A stretch of 64,000 nt of DNA from Pseudomonas frederiksbergensis (GTDB lineage Bacteria; Pseudomonadota; Gammaproteobacteria; Pseudomonadales; Pseudomonadaceae): NCBI RefSeq assembly GCF_017114915.1, contig NZ_JAAUOE010000001.1:245193-309192 (forward strand), in the 5' to 3' direction. The translations under genes and the position numbers were made by a program. Each line of letters opens with the position of its first letter. The stretch's first letter is position 1. Shown piece after piece: positions 56,407-64,000 of this stretch. Under the pieces are notes generated by a model. That model was given only the letters and a program-made list of their open reading frames with translations. It was not told the DNA's origin and made no database searches.

Positions 56407-57963
56407 TTACAGGCCTGGCAGACGTTGGCGAATTTGCGCCACGACGGTGTCGAGGGTGCCACTTTCATTGGTCTGGACGCGTTTGCTGCACAGAATTTCT
56501 GCTGGCGTCAGGGCCTCGCGGCTGGCTTGCTGAGCGGCGATAACGGACAGGTTAGCGTCGGACGGATCGTTGTTGTCCGCCTGACGTTGCTTCAACCAGC
56601 TCTCGATCACCGCTTGCGGTGCATCGCAATCGAGGATCAGGAACGGCGCACCGGTGGCCTCGGCGATTTTTGCCGCGCCGTCGCGTTGGTCGCGCTTGAG
56701 ATAAGTGGCATCGATTACCACCGGGAAGCCGGCACGCAGAATCACAGCGGCAACTTCATGTAGGCGGGCATAGGTGGCGACGCTCGCGTCGGCGCTATAG
56801 ATACCGGCCTGCAGGTCGTTCGGTACGGTCTGCTCACCGAACATGCGTTTGCGCTCGACATCGGAACGCAGGCGAATGGCGCCGAGGGCCTCGACCAGAC
56901 GCATGGCCACGTGACTTTTGCCAACGGCGGAAACACCGTGGGTAATCGCCAGGAAGCGCGAAGGAATGGTGCTGTAGCTTTCCGCCAGGTTGGCGTAGTT
57001 GCGATATTGACGCAGGGTGGTGGCGCGCTGCACCGGATCGGCCTCGGCCGGCATGCTGAACAGGCTGACCTTGGCGCGAACCAGTGCGCGGTAGGCTTTA
57101 TAGAAATTCAGCAGCTCAAGGCCCTGATAGTCGCCGGTCAGCTCCAGGTACTGGCTTATGAAACGGCGCGCCAGACTCTTCAGGCCACGGTCTTCCAGGT
57201 CCATCGCCAGGAAACCGGTGTCGGCGTAAACGTCGGTGAAGCGGAACGGTTCGTTGAACTCGATGCAGTCGAAGATCACCACTTTGCCGTCGATCACGGT
57301 GGCGTTGCCCAAGTGAATGTCACCGTGGCATTCACGAATGAAACCGTCGGCCTTGCGTTGGGCGAACAGCGGCTTGAGACGCTCGAAACTGCTTTCGGCC
57401 CAGGCTTGCAGTGCCTCGAGTTGCAGCAGATCAGCCTTGTCGCTGAGGAACGGACGGATCTGTTCGAAGTTTTGCCGTACCGGCGCCATGACGCTGTCCG
57501 GCGTGCCGGCTTCGTGTTCGGTGGGCACTTTCGGTGCGCTGAGGTGGAATTGAGCGATCTGCGCGGCCATCTCGTCGATGTGCGTGGTGGTCAATTCGCC
57601 GTTGGCTTGCAGGGTGCTGAGCAACTGGCTTTGTGGGAATTGACGCATTTTCAGGGCGTAATCGACAATAGGCCCGTCGCCGCCCAGTTGTGGCGCCTCG
57701 GCGCTGCCGGTGATCGGCAACACTTCAAGGTACAAGTCATGGGTCAGGCGCTGGTTGAGGCGCAGCTCTTCACCGCAGAAATGCTCGCGTGACTCAAGGC
57801 TGGTGAAATCGAGGAAGCCGAAATTTACCGGCTTCTTCACTTTATAAGCATAGGGGCCGGTGAGCAGCACCCAGGAAATATGGGTCTCGATGACCTGGAA
57901 CCCTTCTACGGGATGCGGGTAGAGGGCCGGGTTTTGCAGGGCAGCGATCAGGGACTGGCTCAC
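56407..57963 (-). CDS. Bifunctional APH-like kinase/P-loop ATPase fusion
   Basis: A 518-residue protein. Residues 1-330 resemble an aminoglycoside-phosphotransferase fold with HGDIHLGNATV and FDCIEFNEPFRFTDVYAD (catalytic and Mg-binding loops). Residues 340-518 form a P-loop kinase (THGVSAVGKSHVAMRLVEAL, DATYLKRDQRDGAAKIAEATG) of the zeta-toxin/gluconate-kinase-like AAA_33 type. The GTG start at 57963 has AAGGA six bases before; an ATG at 58134 would overlap mrcB. Substrate unknown. Confidence 0.85.
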   Translation of the reverse strand: MSQSLIAALQNPALYPHPVEGFQVIETHISWVLLTGPYAYKVKKPVNFGFLDFTSLESREHFCGEELRLNQRLTHDLYLEVLPITGSAEAPQLGGDGPIVDYALKMRQFPQSQLLSTLQANGELTTTHIDEMAAQIAQFHLSAPKVPTEHEAGTPDSVMAPVRQNFEQIRPFLSDKADLLQLEALQAWAESSFERLKPLFAQRKADGFIRECHGDIHLGNATVIDGKVVIFDCIEFNEPFRFTDVYADTGFLAMDLEDRGLKSLARRFISQYLELTGDYQGLELLNFYKAYRALVRAKVSLFSMPAEADPVQRATTLRQYRNYANLAESYSTIPSRFLAITHGVSAVGKSHVAMRLVEALGAIRLRSDVERKRMFGEQTVPNDLQAGIYSADASVATYARLHEVAAVILRAGFPVVIDATYLKRDQRDGAAKIAEATGAPFLILDCDAPQAVIESWLKQRQADNNDPSDANLSVIAAQQASREALTPAEILCSKRVQTNESGTLDTVVAQIRQRLPGL

Positions 57964-58081
57964 AGGCGATCCTTCAGAGTCTGGGGAAAATTCAAGGCCG
58001 TCATTATGGCCGCAAGTCCGCCCGACGCAAACCTCAGAGGGCTCCTGTTGAGGATGAATAAAGTGCGTATAATCCGCCGCC

Positions 58082-60400
58082 ATGACTCGAACTCGATCCC
58101 CCCGCACCCCTAAAAAACCACCTTCCAAGGGCATGCGCCCCTGGCTGGGCTGGGCCCTTAAACTCAGCCTGGTCGGCCTTGTGGTGCTCGCCGGGTTCGC
58201 GGTTTACCTCGACGCTGTGGTCCAGGAGAAGTTCTCCGGCAAGCGCTGGACCATCCCGGCCAAGGTGTACGCGCGCCCGCTTGAGCTGTTCGTCGGACAA
58301 AAGCTCAGCAAGGACGACTTCCTCATCGAACTCGATGCCTTGGGTTACCGTCGCGAAAGCGTGAGCAATGGCCCTGGCGCTGCGGCGGTCAACGGCAACA
58401 CCGTCGACTTGAATACCCGGGGCTTCCAGTTCTATGAAGGCCTGGAGAAGCCTCAGCCCGTGCGCGTGCGTTTCTCCGGCGACTACGTGGCCGAACTCTC
58501 GTCGAGCAACGATGCGAAGCTTTCCGTGGTGCGGCTGGAGCCGCTGCTGATCGGCGGGATTTACCCGAAAAACCTCGAAGATCGCATTCTGATCAAAATC
58601 GATCAGGTGCCGCCGTATCTGCTGGAAACGCTGGTTGCCGTGGAAGACCGCGATTTCTACAGCCACTGGGGCGTGTCACCCAAGTCGATTGCCCGAGCTA
58701 TCTACGTCAACACCTCGGGCGGCAAGATGACCCAGGGCGGCAGTACGCTGACACAGCAGTTGGTCAAGAACTTCTACCTGACCAGCGAGCGCAGCCTGAC
58801 CCGTAAGCTCACTGAAGCCATGATGGCGATGTTGCTGGAGCTGCATTACGACAAACAGGAAATCCTTGAGGCTTACCTCAACGAAGTGTTCGTCGGCCAG
58901 GATGGCCAGCGGGCGGTACACGGTTTCGGTCTGGCCAGTCAGTTCTTCTTCGGGCAGCCGTTGTCCGAATTGAAACTGCATCAGGTCGCCATGCTGGTGG
59001 GCATGGTCAAGGGGCCGTCCTATTACAACCCGCGTCGCAATCCGGAGCGGGCGCTTGAACGTCGTAATCTGGTACTCGATGTTCTCAAGGAACAAGGCGT
59101 TGCCAGCGCCGAGCAGGTTGAGGCGGCGAAGAAAATGCCACTGGGTGTGACCACTCGCGGCAAGCTGGCCGACAGCTCGTTCCCGGGTTTCCTCGATCTG
59201 GTCAAGCGTCAGTTGCGCGAAGACTACCGCGACGAAGACTTGACCGAAGAGGGGCTGCGGATCTTCACCAGTTTCGACCCGATCCTGCAGATGAAAGCCG
59301 AAGCCTCGGTCAATGACACGTTCAAACGTCTTTCGGGTCGCAAGGGTTCCGATGACGTGGAAGCGGCGATGGTCGTGACCAACCCGGAAACCGGTGAAGT
59401 CCAGGCCATGATCGGCAGCCGTCAGGCGAGTTTTGCCGGTTTCAACCGGGCGCTGGACGCGGTGCGACCGATCGGCTCGTTGATCAAGCCGGCGGTTTAT
59501 CTGACAGCCCTTGAGAAGCCGAGCCAGTACACGCTGACCAGTTGGCTGTCAGACGACTACTTCTCGGTCAAAGGCGCGGACGGTCAGGTCTGGAAACCGC
59601 AGAACTATGATCGCCGTTCCCACGGCACGGTGTTCCTGTATCAAGGATTGGCCCATTCCTACAACTTGTCCACAGCCCGTCTGGGTCTGGCCGTTGGTGT
59701 GCCGAATGTACTCAAGACACTCGCGCGTCTGGGTGTAAGCCGCGAATTTCCGGCGTTCCCGTCGATGTTGCTCGGTGCTGGCGGCATGACCCCGATCGAA
59801 GTGGCGACCATGTACCAGACGCTGGCCAATGGCGGGTTCAATACGCCGATGCGCGGGATTCGTAGCGTGCTGACTGCCGAGGGCGAGCCGCTCAAACGTT
59901 ATCCATTCCAGATTCAGCAGCAATTCGATCCGGCGTCCATTTACCTGATCCAGAACGCCATGCAGCGCGTCATGCGTGAAGGTACCGGCAGTTCGGTTTA
60001 TAACGTGCTGCCGAAAACCCTGACCCTGGCCGGCAAGACCGGGACCAGTAACGATTCGCGGGACAGTTGGTTCGCCGGTTTCAGTCAGGATCTGCTGGCC
60101 GTGGTCTGGCTGGGGCGCGATGATAACGGCAAGACGCCGTTCACCGGTGCCACCGGTGCGCTGCAGGTCTGGACCAGTTTCATGCGCAAGGCCGATCCGC
60201 TACCGCTGGACATGCCGCAACCGGACAACATTGTTCAGGCCTGGGTCGATTCGCGTACCGGGCAAGGTTCCGAAGGCAGCTGCCCAGGCGCAGTGCAGAT
60301 GCCGTATATTCGCGGCAGCGAACCGCCTCCCGGTCCAGCTTGCGGTGGCGAAAGCCCTGCTGAATCGGTGATGGATTGGGTCAAGGGCTGGATGAATTAA
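58082..60400 (+). CDS. mrcB: PBP1B, bifunctional peptidoglycan synthase
   Basis: A 772-residue class A penicillin-binding protein. One N-terminal membrane anchor (about 24-44) is followed by a UB2H-like domain, then the glycosyltransferase with EDRDFYSHWGV and GGSTLTQQLVKNF (about 190-240), and the transpeptidase with SLIKP (SxxK, about 461), SYN near 524 and KTGTSN near 655. It polymerises and cross-links septal and lateral wall. lpoP, encoding its activator, starts 16 bp downstream. Confidence 0.96.
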   Translation: MTRTRSPRTPKKPPSKGMRPWLGWALKLSLVGLVVLAGFAVYLDAVVQEKFSGKRWTIPAKVYARPLELFVGQKLSKDDFLIELDALGYRRESVSNGPGAAAVNGNTVDLNTRGFQFYEGLEKPQPVRVRFSGDYVAELSSSNDAKLSVVRLEPLLIGGIYPKNLEDRILIKIDQVPPYLLETLVAVEDRDFYSHWGVSPKSIARAIYVNTSGGKMTQGGSTLTQQLVKNFYLTSERSLTRKLTEAMMAMLLELHYDKQEILEAYLNEVFVGQDGQRAVHGFGLASQFFFGQPLSELKLHQVAMLVGMVKGPSYYNPRRNPERALERRNLVLDVLKEQGVASAEQVEAAKKMPLGVTTRGKLADSSFPGFLDLVKRQLREDYRDEDLTEEGLRIFTSFDPILQMKAEASVNDTFKRLSGRKGSDDVEAAMVVTNPETGEVQAMIGSRQASFAGFNRALDAVRPIGSLIKPAVYLTALEKPSQYTLTSWLSDDYFSVKGADGQVWKPQNYDRRSHGTVFLYQGLAHSYNLSTARLGLAVGVPNVLKTLARLGVSREFPAFPSMLLGAGGMTPIEVATMYQTLANGGFNTPMRGIRSVLTAEGEPLKRYPFQIQQQFDPASIYLIQNAMQRVMREGTGSSVYNVLPKTLTLAGKTGTSNDSRDSWFAGFSQDLLAVVWLGRDDNGKTPFTGATGALQVWTSFMRKADPLPLDMPQPDNIVQAWVDSRTGQGSEGSCPGAVQMPYIRGSEPPPGPACGGESPAESVMDWVKGWMN

Positions 60401-60416
60401 GCAAAGAGGATTTGAA

Positions 60417-61151
60417 GTGAACAAGTGGTTGATTCCAGCGGTGACTGCCGTGGCTTTGCTCAGCGGTTGCTCCACCGTACAGCGTGGTTCGATCCCGGTT
60501 GTGGATTCCGGCACCGCCGTCTCCAACAGCGAACGGATTTCGGCGAATGGCGGTTTCCGGCAGTCGACGGTGAAACGTCCTGTACAAGCCCAGACTCAGG
60601 CGATCCCGCAAGGTGACTCTGGCGTCGTGGTGATGATTCCGGGTGGGGGCGCTGTTTCTTCGGCGCCGATCAGCACTTCGCCGATTACCCCAGGCCCGAT
60701 CACTCCGGGGCCGATCAATACCTCGCCGGTCCAGTCGGCACCGATCAATCAGGGCAGCTACAGTATGCCGTCGACGCCAAGCGGGATTCCCTCGGTGAAC
60801 TCCGGCGGCCTGTCTGCCGATGAGCAACTGGACGGTCCGGTCCTGGCATTGTTGACCACCGCCCAGCAGCAACAGGCCAGTGGCGACCTTAATGGCGCAT
60901 CTTCCAGCCTTGAACGCGCCCAGCGCGTTGCGCCGCGTGAGCCGCAGGTGCTTTATCGCCTGGCCCAGGTGCGTATGGCTCAAGGCGATGCGGCACAGGC
61001 CGAACAGTTTGCCCGTCGTGGTCTGACGTTCGCCAATGGTCGTCCGGATCTTCAGGCCAGCCTGTGGGAATTGATCGCCCAGGCCCGTGAGAAGCAGGGT
61101 GACTCGGCCGGTGCCGCGTTGGCTCGTCAGAAGGCCAAGGTTTCGCTGTGA
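60417..61151 (+). CDS. lpoP: LpoP-type outer-membrane lipoprotein activator of PBP1B
   Basis: A 244-residue lipoprotein with lipobox LLSGC (Cys18), a Pro/Ser/Thr-rich linker with repeated PITPGPI and TSP units (about 70-130) and a TPR region (about 140-240: LTTAQQQQASGDLNGASSSLERAQRVAP...). This matches the LpoP activator of PBP1B found in Pseudomonas in place of LpoB. GTG start at 60417 after AAAGAGGA. The stop overlaps the next ATG by one base. Confidence 0.85.
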   Translation: MNKWLIPAVTAVALLSGCSTVQRGSIPVVDSGTAVSNSERISANGGFRQSTVKRPVQAQTQAIPQGDSGVVVMIPGGGAVSSAPISTSPITPGPITPGPINTSPVQSAPINQGSYSMPSTPSGIPSVNSGGLSADEQLDGPVLALLTTAQQQQASGDLNGASSSLERAQRVAPREPQVLYRLAQVRMAQGDAAQAEQFARRGLTFANGRPDLQASLWELIAQAREKQGDSAGAALARQKAKVSL

Positions 61152-61486
61152 TGGATACTCGTTTTCCGAAGATTGCCGAGCAGTTGCTGTTGATCGAGCG
61201 CGAACTGCGCGTTCAGGGCTGGTGGGATGTAGTGCCGCCGTCCGCCGATGCGCTTTCCAGCGTCGAGCCGTTCTCGGTGGATACGCTGGATTTCGAGCAG
61301 TGGCTGCAATGGATCTTCCTGCCAAGGATGAAGTCGATCCTGGAGCAGGATCTGCCATTGCCCAATGCATCGGGAATCCAGGAAATGGCCGAAATGGTCT
61401 TCGCCGGTCGCAACGTCCAGGGCAAGGATCGGCAGCTCCAGGCCTTGCTCAAAGAGTTCGACCAGATGATCACTGCCTCTCGCTGA
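61151..61486 (+). CDS. YqcC-family protein
   Basis: A 111-residue small acidic cytoplasmic protein: PKIAEQLLLIERELRVQGWW at the start, WLQWIFLPRMKSILEQDLPLP in the middle, both typical of YqcC. Mostly helical. Role unknown. Third gene of mrcB-lpoP-yqcC. Confidence 0.82.
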   Translation: MDTRFPKIAEQLLLIERELRVQGWWDVVPPSADALSSVEPFSVDTLDFEQWLQWIFLPRMKSILEQDLPLPNASGIQEMAEMVFAGRNVQGKDRQLQALLKEFDQMITASR

Positions 61487-61506
61487 CCCCGATCCGTTGT
61501 AGGTGC

Positions 61507-61929
61507 TTACTGGCAGTTTTTCGCAATCTGTTTCTGTGCTTCGATGATGCGCTCCTGACGTTGTTGGTCGGTCAGGCGGCGCGTCTCGCCATCGACTTCC
61601 TCCCGTAATCGCGGATTGTTCTGCAGTTGAGCCAGGTTCGTCCGGGCCTGCTCGCAGAACACTTTTAGCTGGGCCTGCTGCTCGGCGACCTGCTTTTTCA
61701 CTTTGTTATCGATGGCCTGTTGATCGCCTATGACGTTGCTGCGCGGTAGAGCGCCCGGTTTGCCGACGGGTGGGGAGGGCGTGACCATGACGGTGGCCTC
61801 CCGGCCTTGGGGCGGCTGCGCATCGAAATGGGTGATGCCCTGGGCATCGACCCATTTATAGATCTGCCCCGCCATGCACAAAGGGCTCAGGCTGATCAGC
61901 AAGCTGGCGGTGAAGATGAACGTTCGCAT
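61507..61929 (-). CDS. DUF4124 periplasmic protein
   Basis: A 140-residue secreted protein with a signal peptide ending at about residue 20 (LSPLCMA-GQIYKW) and a DUF4124 motif IYKWVDAQGITHFDAQPPQG immediately after. The C-terminal half is a charged coiled coil. Common in gamma-proteobacteria, function unknown. Convergent with yqcC. Confidence 0.82.
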   Translation of the reverse strand: MRTFIFTASLLISLSPLCMAGQIYKWVDAQGITHFDAQPPQGREATVMVTPSPPVGKPGALPRSNVIGDQQAIDNKVKKQVAEQQAQLKVFCEQARTNLAQLQNNPRLREEVDGETRRLTDQQRQERIIEAQKQIAKNCQ

Positions 61930-61956
61930 GCCATTTCCTTGTCGTGGGTTGCGCAA

Positions 61957-62329
61957 TTGAAGCTAACACAGTTGCTGTTTAGCGGTTTTTTCTTGCTTTC
62001 TCATGTGCTTAGTTCAATAAAGCACATTGACGGCTTGACTTGCGCAGGGCGAAACAGAAGAATCCAAAGTCCGCTGTAGAGGGACTGCCAGAAGCAGACC
62101 CACTCGGCAGATCATGAGGCGCACATCCGCGCCGACCTGTTACACCCGCAACGCGTTACCTCGCGCTGGGTGGGAAAGGCCCGCAACACTTGGGACGATC
62201 CCAATACTTGCTCAGTCAGTGCTGACGTAGTCGGCGACCACCGTCGCTCATGCTCTGCCGAGAAGTAAACCTATTAAGACCCGTCCTCTTGTATGTGGGC
62301 GGTATTCTGGCGTTTTAGAGGTGAACAAC
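61957..62329. other. Long untranslated region before ilvI
   Basis: 373 bp. Small hairpins are visible (TTGGGACGATCCCAA at about 62190, GTCAGTGCTGAC at about 62215). A 38-codon frame at 62114-62230 is not enriched for branched-chain residues, so classical attenuation is not supported. It probably holds the ilvI promoter and 5' leader. Confidence 0.5.
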
Positions 62330-64000
62330 GTGGAGCTTTTATCTGGCGGTGAGATGCTCGTCCGCTTTTTGCGTGACGAAGGCGTCAAATATATCTACGG
62401 GTACCCGGGTGGTGCTCTTCTTCATGTCTATGATGCCCTGTTCAAAGAACCGGAAGTGACCCACATCCTGGTTCGTCACGAGCAGGCTGCGACCCATATG
62501 GCCGACGGCTATGCCCGTGCCACCGGTAAAGCCGGCGTGGTACTGGTGACTTCCGGTCCGGGTGCAACCAACGCCATCACCGGTATTGCCACGGCCTACA
62601 TGGACTCCATTCCGATGGTGATCATTTCCGGCCAGGTGCCTAGCACCATGGTGGGCACCGATGCATTCCAGGAAACCGACATGATCGGTATCTCCCGGCC
62701 GATCGTGAAGCACAGCTTCATGATCAAGCACGCGTCGGAAATCCCGGAAGTCATGAAGAAAGCGTTCTACCTGGCGCAATCCGGTCGTCCTGGTCCAGTC
62801 GTTGTCGATATCCCGAAAGACATGACCAACCCGGCCGAGAAGTTCGAATACATCTTCCCGAAAAAAGCCAAGCTGCGTTCCTACAGCCCGGCCGTTCGCG
62901 GTCACTCCGGGCAAATCCGCAAAGCGGCAGAAATGCTTCTGGCGGCCAAGCGCCCTGTGTTGTATTCGGGCGGCGGCGTGATCCTCGGTGGCGGCTCCGC
63001 GCCGCTGACCGAACTGGCGAAGATGCTCAACCTGCCAGTGACCAATACCCTGATGGGCCTGGGTGCCTACCCTGGCACCGACCGTCAGTTCATCGGCATG
63101 CTCGGCATGCACGGCAGCTACACCGCCAACCTGGCGATGCACCATGCCGATGTGATCCTTGCAGTGGGCGCGCGCTTCGACGATCGCGTGATCAACGGCC
63201 CGGCCAAGTTCTGCCCGAATGCCAAGATCATTCACATCGACATCGACCCGGCTTCGATCTCCAAGACCATCAAGGCAGACGTGCCTATTGTCGGTCCGGT
63301 TGAGAGCGTCCTGACCGAAATGGTCGCGATCCTCAAGGAAATCGGCGAGACCCCGAACAAGGACTCCGTTGCCAGCTGGTGGAAGCAAGTCGATGAGTGG
63401 CGCGGTGACCGCGGCCTGTTCCCTTATGACAAGGGCGACGGCAGCATCATCAAGCCACAGACTGTGATCGAAACCCTGTGCGAAGTGACCAAGGGCGACG
63501 CCTTTGTGACCTCCGACGTGGGTCAGCACCAGATGTTCGCGGCGCAGTACTACAAGTTCAACAAGCCCAACCGCTGGATCAACTCCGGTGGCCTGGGCAC
63601 CATGGGCTTCGGTTTCCCGGCGGCCATGGGCGTCAAGTTGAGCTTCCCGGATTCTGATGTCGCCTGCGTAACGGGCGAGGGCAGTATCCAGATGAACATT
63701 CAGGAGTTGTCGACCTGCCTGCAATACGGTTTGCCGGTGAAGATCGTCAACCTGAACAACGGCGTACTGGGCATGGTTCGCCAGTGGCAGGACATGAGTT
63801 ACGGTAGCCGTCACTCGCACTCCTATATGGAATCGCTGCCTGACTTCGTCAAGCTGGCCGAGGCCTATGGTCACGTGGGCATCCGCATCACTGATCTGAA
63901 GGATTTGAAGCCGAAGCTGGAAGAAGCCTTCGCCATGAAGGATCGCCTGGTGTTCCTCGATATCCAGGTCGATACCAGCGAGCACGTCTACCCGATGCAG
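62330..64000 (+). CDS. ilvI: IlvI, acetolactate synthase large subunit (3' end outside window)
   Basis: The frame starts at GTG 62330 (V-E-L-L-S-G-G-E-M) after AGAGGTG and runs 557 codons to the right edge; about 17 residues seem to be missing. It has the TPP-binding glutamate E51 in [38 protein letters not shown]-binding region around 250-300, and the second TPP motif [19 protein letters not shown]...NLNNG. It makes acetolactate/acetohydroxybutyrate for valine, leucine and isoleucine. A GTG three codons earlier is in frame but less likely. Confidence 0.95.
   Translation, partial: MELLSGGEMLVRFLRDEGVKYIYGYPGGALLHVYDALFKEPEVTHILVRHEQAATHMADGYARATGKAGVVLVTSGPGATNAITGIATAYMDSIPMVIISGQVPSTMVGTDAFQETDMIGISRPIVKHSFMIKHASEIPEVMKKAFYLAQSGRPGPVVVDIPKDMTNPAEKFEYIFPKKAKLRSYSPAVRGHSGQIRKAAEMLLAAKRPVLYSGGGVILGGGSAPLTELAKMLNLPVTNTLMGLGAYPGTDRQFIGMLGMHGSYTANLAMHHADVILAVGARFDDRVINGPAKFCPNAKIIHIDIDPASISKTIKADVPIVGPVESVLTEMVAILKEIGETPNKDSVASWWKQVDEWRGDRGLFPYDKGDGSIIKPQTVIETLCEVTKGDAFVTSDVGQHQMFAAQYYKFNKPNRWINSGGLGTMGFGFPAAMGVKLSFPDSDVACVTGEGSIQMNIQELSTCLQYGLPVKIVNLNNGVLGMVRQWQDMSYGSRHSHSYMESLPDFVKLAEAYGHVGIRITDLKDLKPKLEEAFAMKDRLVFLDIQVDTSEHVYPMQ

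Noticed and set aside
62114..62230. 38-codon frame before ilvI as an attenuation leader peptide
   Set aside because: Few Ile/Leu/Val codons in a cluster and no good ribosome site.
62339..63985. 548-residue minus-strand frame
   Set aside because: Antisense shadow of ilvI, whose plus-strand protein is unmistakable.

Overview
The window is chromosomal DNA of a Pseudomonas species, most likely of the P. fluorescens group. The evidence is gene order (pilE-thiO-pilR-pilS-bamD/rluD-pgeF-clpB; pilA/pilBCD-coaE-yacG; pcnB-crcZ-cbrB-cbrA-cbrX-gluQ-dksA), high GC with genus-typical codon use, PrrF and CrcZ small RNAs, and REP-type palindromes with GCGGGCAAGCC or GCTGGCAAGCC cores. I see no prophage, plasmid, transposase or CRISPR array. 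Almost all of it is core genome.

Layout. 1-7.6 kb: the end of a type IV pilus minor-pilin cluster (pilY1, pilE), thiO, and the PilS/PilR sensor-regulator pair. 7.7-13.3 kb: bamD divergent from rluD-pgeF, then clpB behind a sigma-32 promoter. 13.4-14.0 kb: a tRNA operon Asn-Pro-Lys-Pro. 14.1-18.9 kb: a small secreted EGKCG/EF-hand protein, ndh, and small or membrane proteins. 19.1-21.8 kb: an aromatic-acid-type MFS transporter with an OprD-family porin. 22.1-23.0 kb: a giant imperfect inverted repeat. 23.0-29.2 kb: a predicted permease, a small gene behind a perfect ANR box, then yacG-coaE-pilD-pilC-pilB divergent from pilA. 29.5-36.5 kb: a BON protein, an envelope DUF748/DUF2845 pair, a methyltransferase and acs. 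36.6-42.9 kb: pgi, panD, panCB, folK and pcnB. 43.1-49.7 kb: crcZ, cbrBA, cbrX, gluQ and dksA. 50.0-55.3 kb: an aminotransferase, sfsA, a Rieske protein, a heme-type ABC transporter (hmuU, hmuV, chaN) that seems to lack its binding protein, and the iron-responsive sRNA prrF. 55.4-64 kb: a TfoX-C protein, a pentapeptide protein, an APH/P-loop fusion, mrcB with its activator lpoP, yqcC, a DUF4124 protein and the start of ilvI.

How the parts connect. The pilus genes in two blocks (1-7.3 and 24.8-29.2 kb) form one system: PilS/PilR should drive the sigma-54 promoter seen before pilA. CbrA/CbrB should drive crcZ through a textbook sigma-54 promoter and a TGTTAC-N14-GTAACA site; CrcZ carries six A-rich Hfq/Crc decoy motifs. 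Matching A-rich motifs lie over the ribosome binding sites of three genes in the same window (MFS transporter, porin, acs), so regulator and probable targets are both present. PrrF and the heme transporter form an iron block.

The most unusual items are: (1) an orphan EGKCG-motif (HvfA-like) secreted protein fused to EF-hands with no MNIO maturase nearby; (2) a 20-codon micro-ORF in the slot of the heme-binding protein gene; (3) an ANR box before an unknown 71-residue protein; (4) a ten-C tract in front of the porin; (5) a 700-bp giant inverted repeat. I did not find a clearly new multi-gene defence or biosynthetic system.
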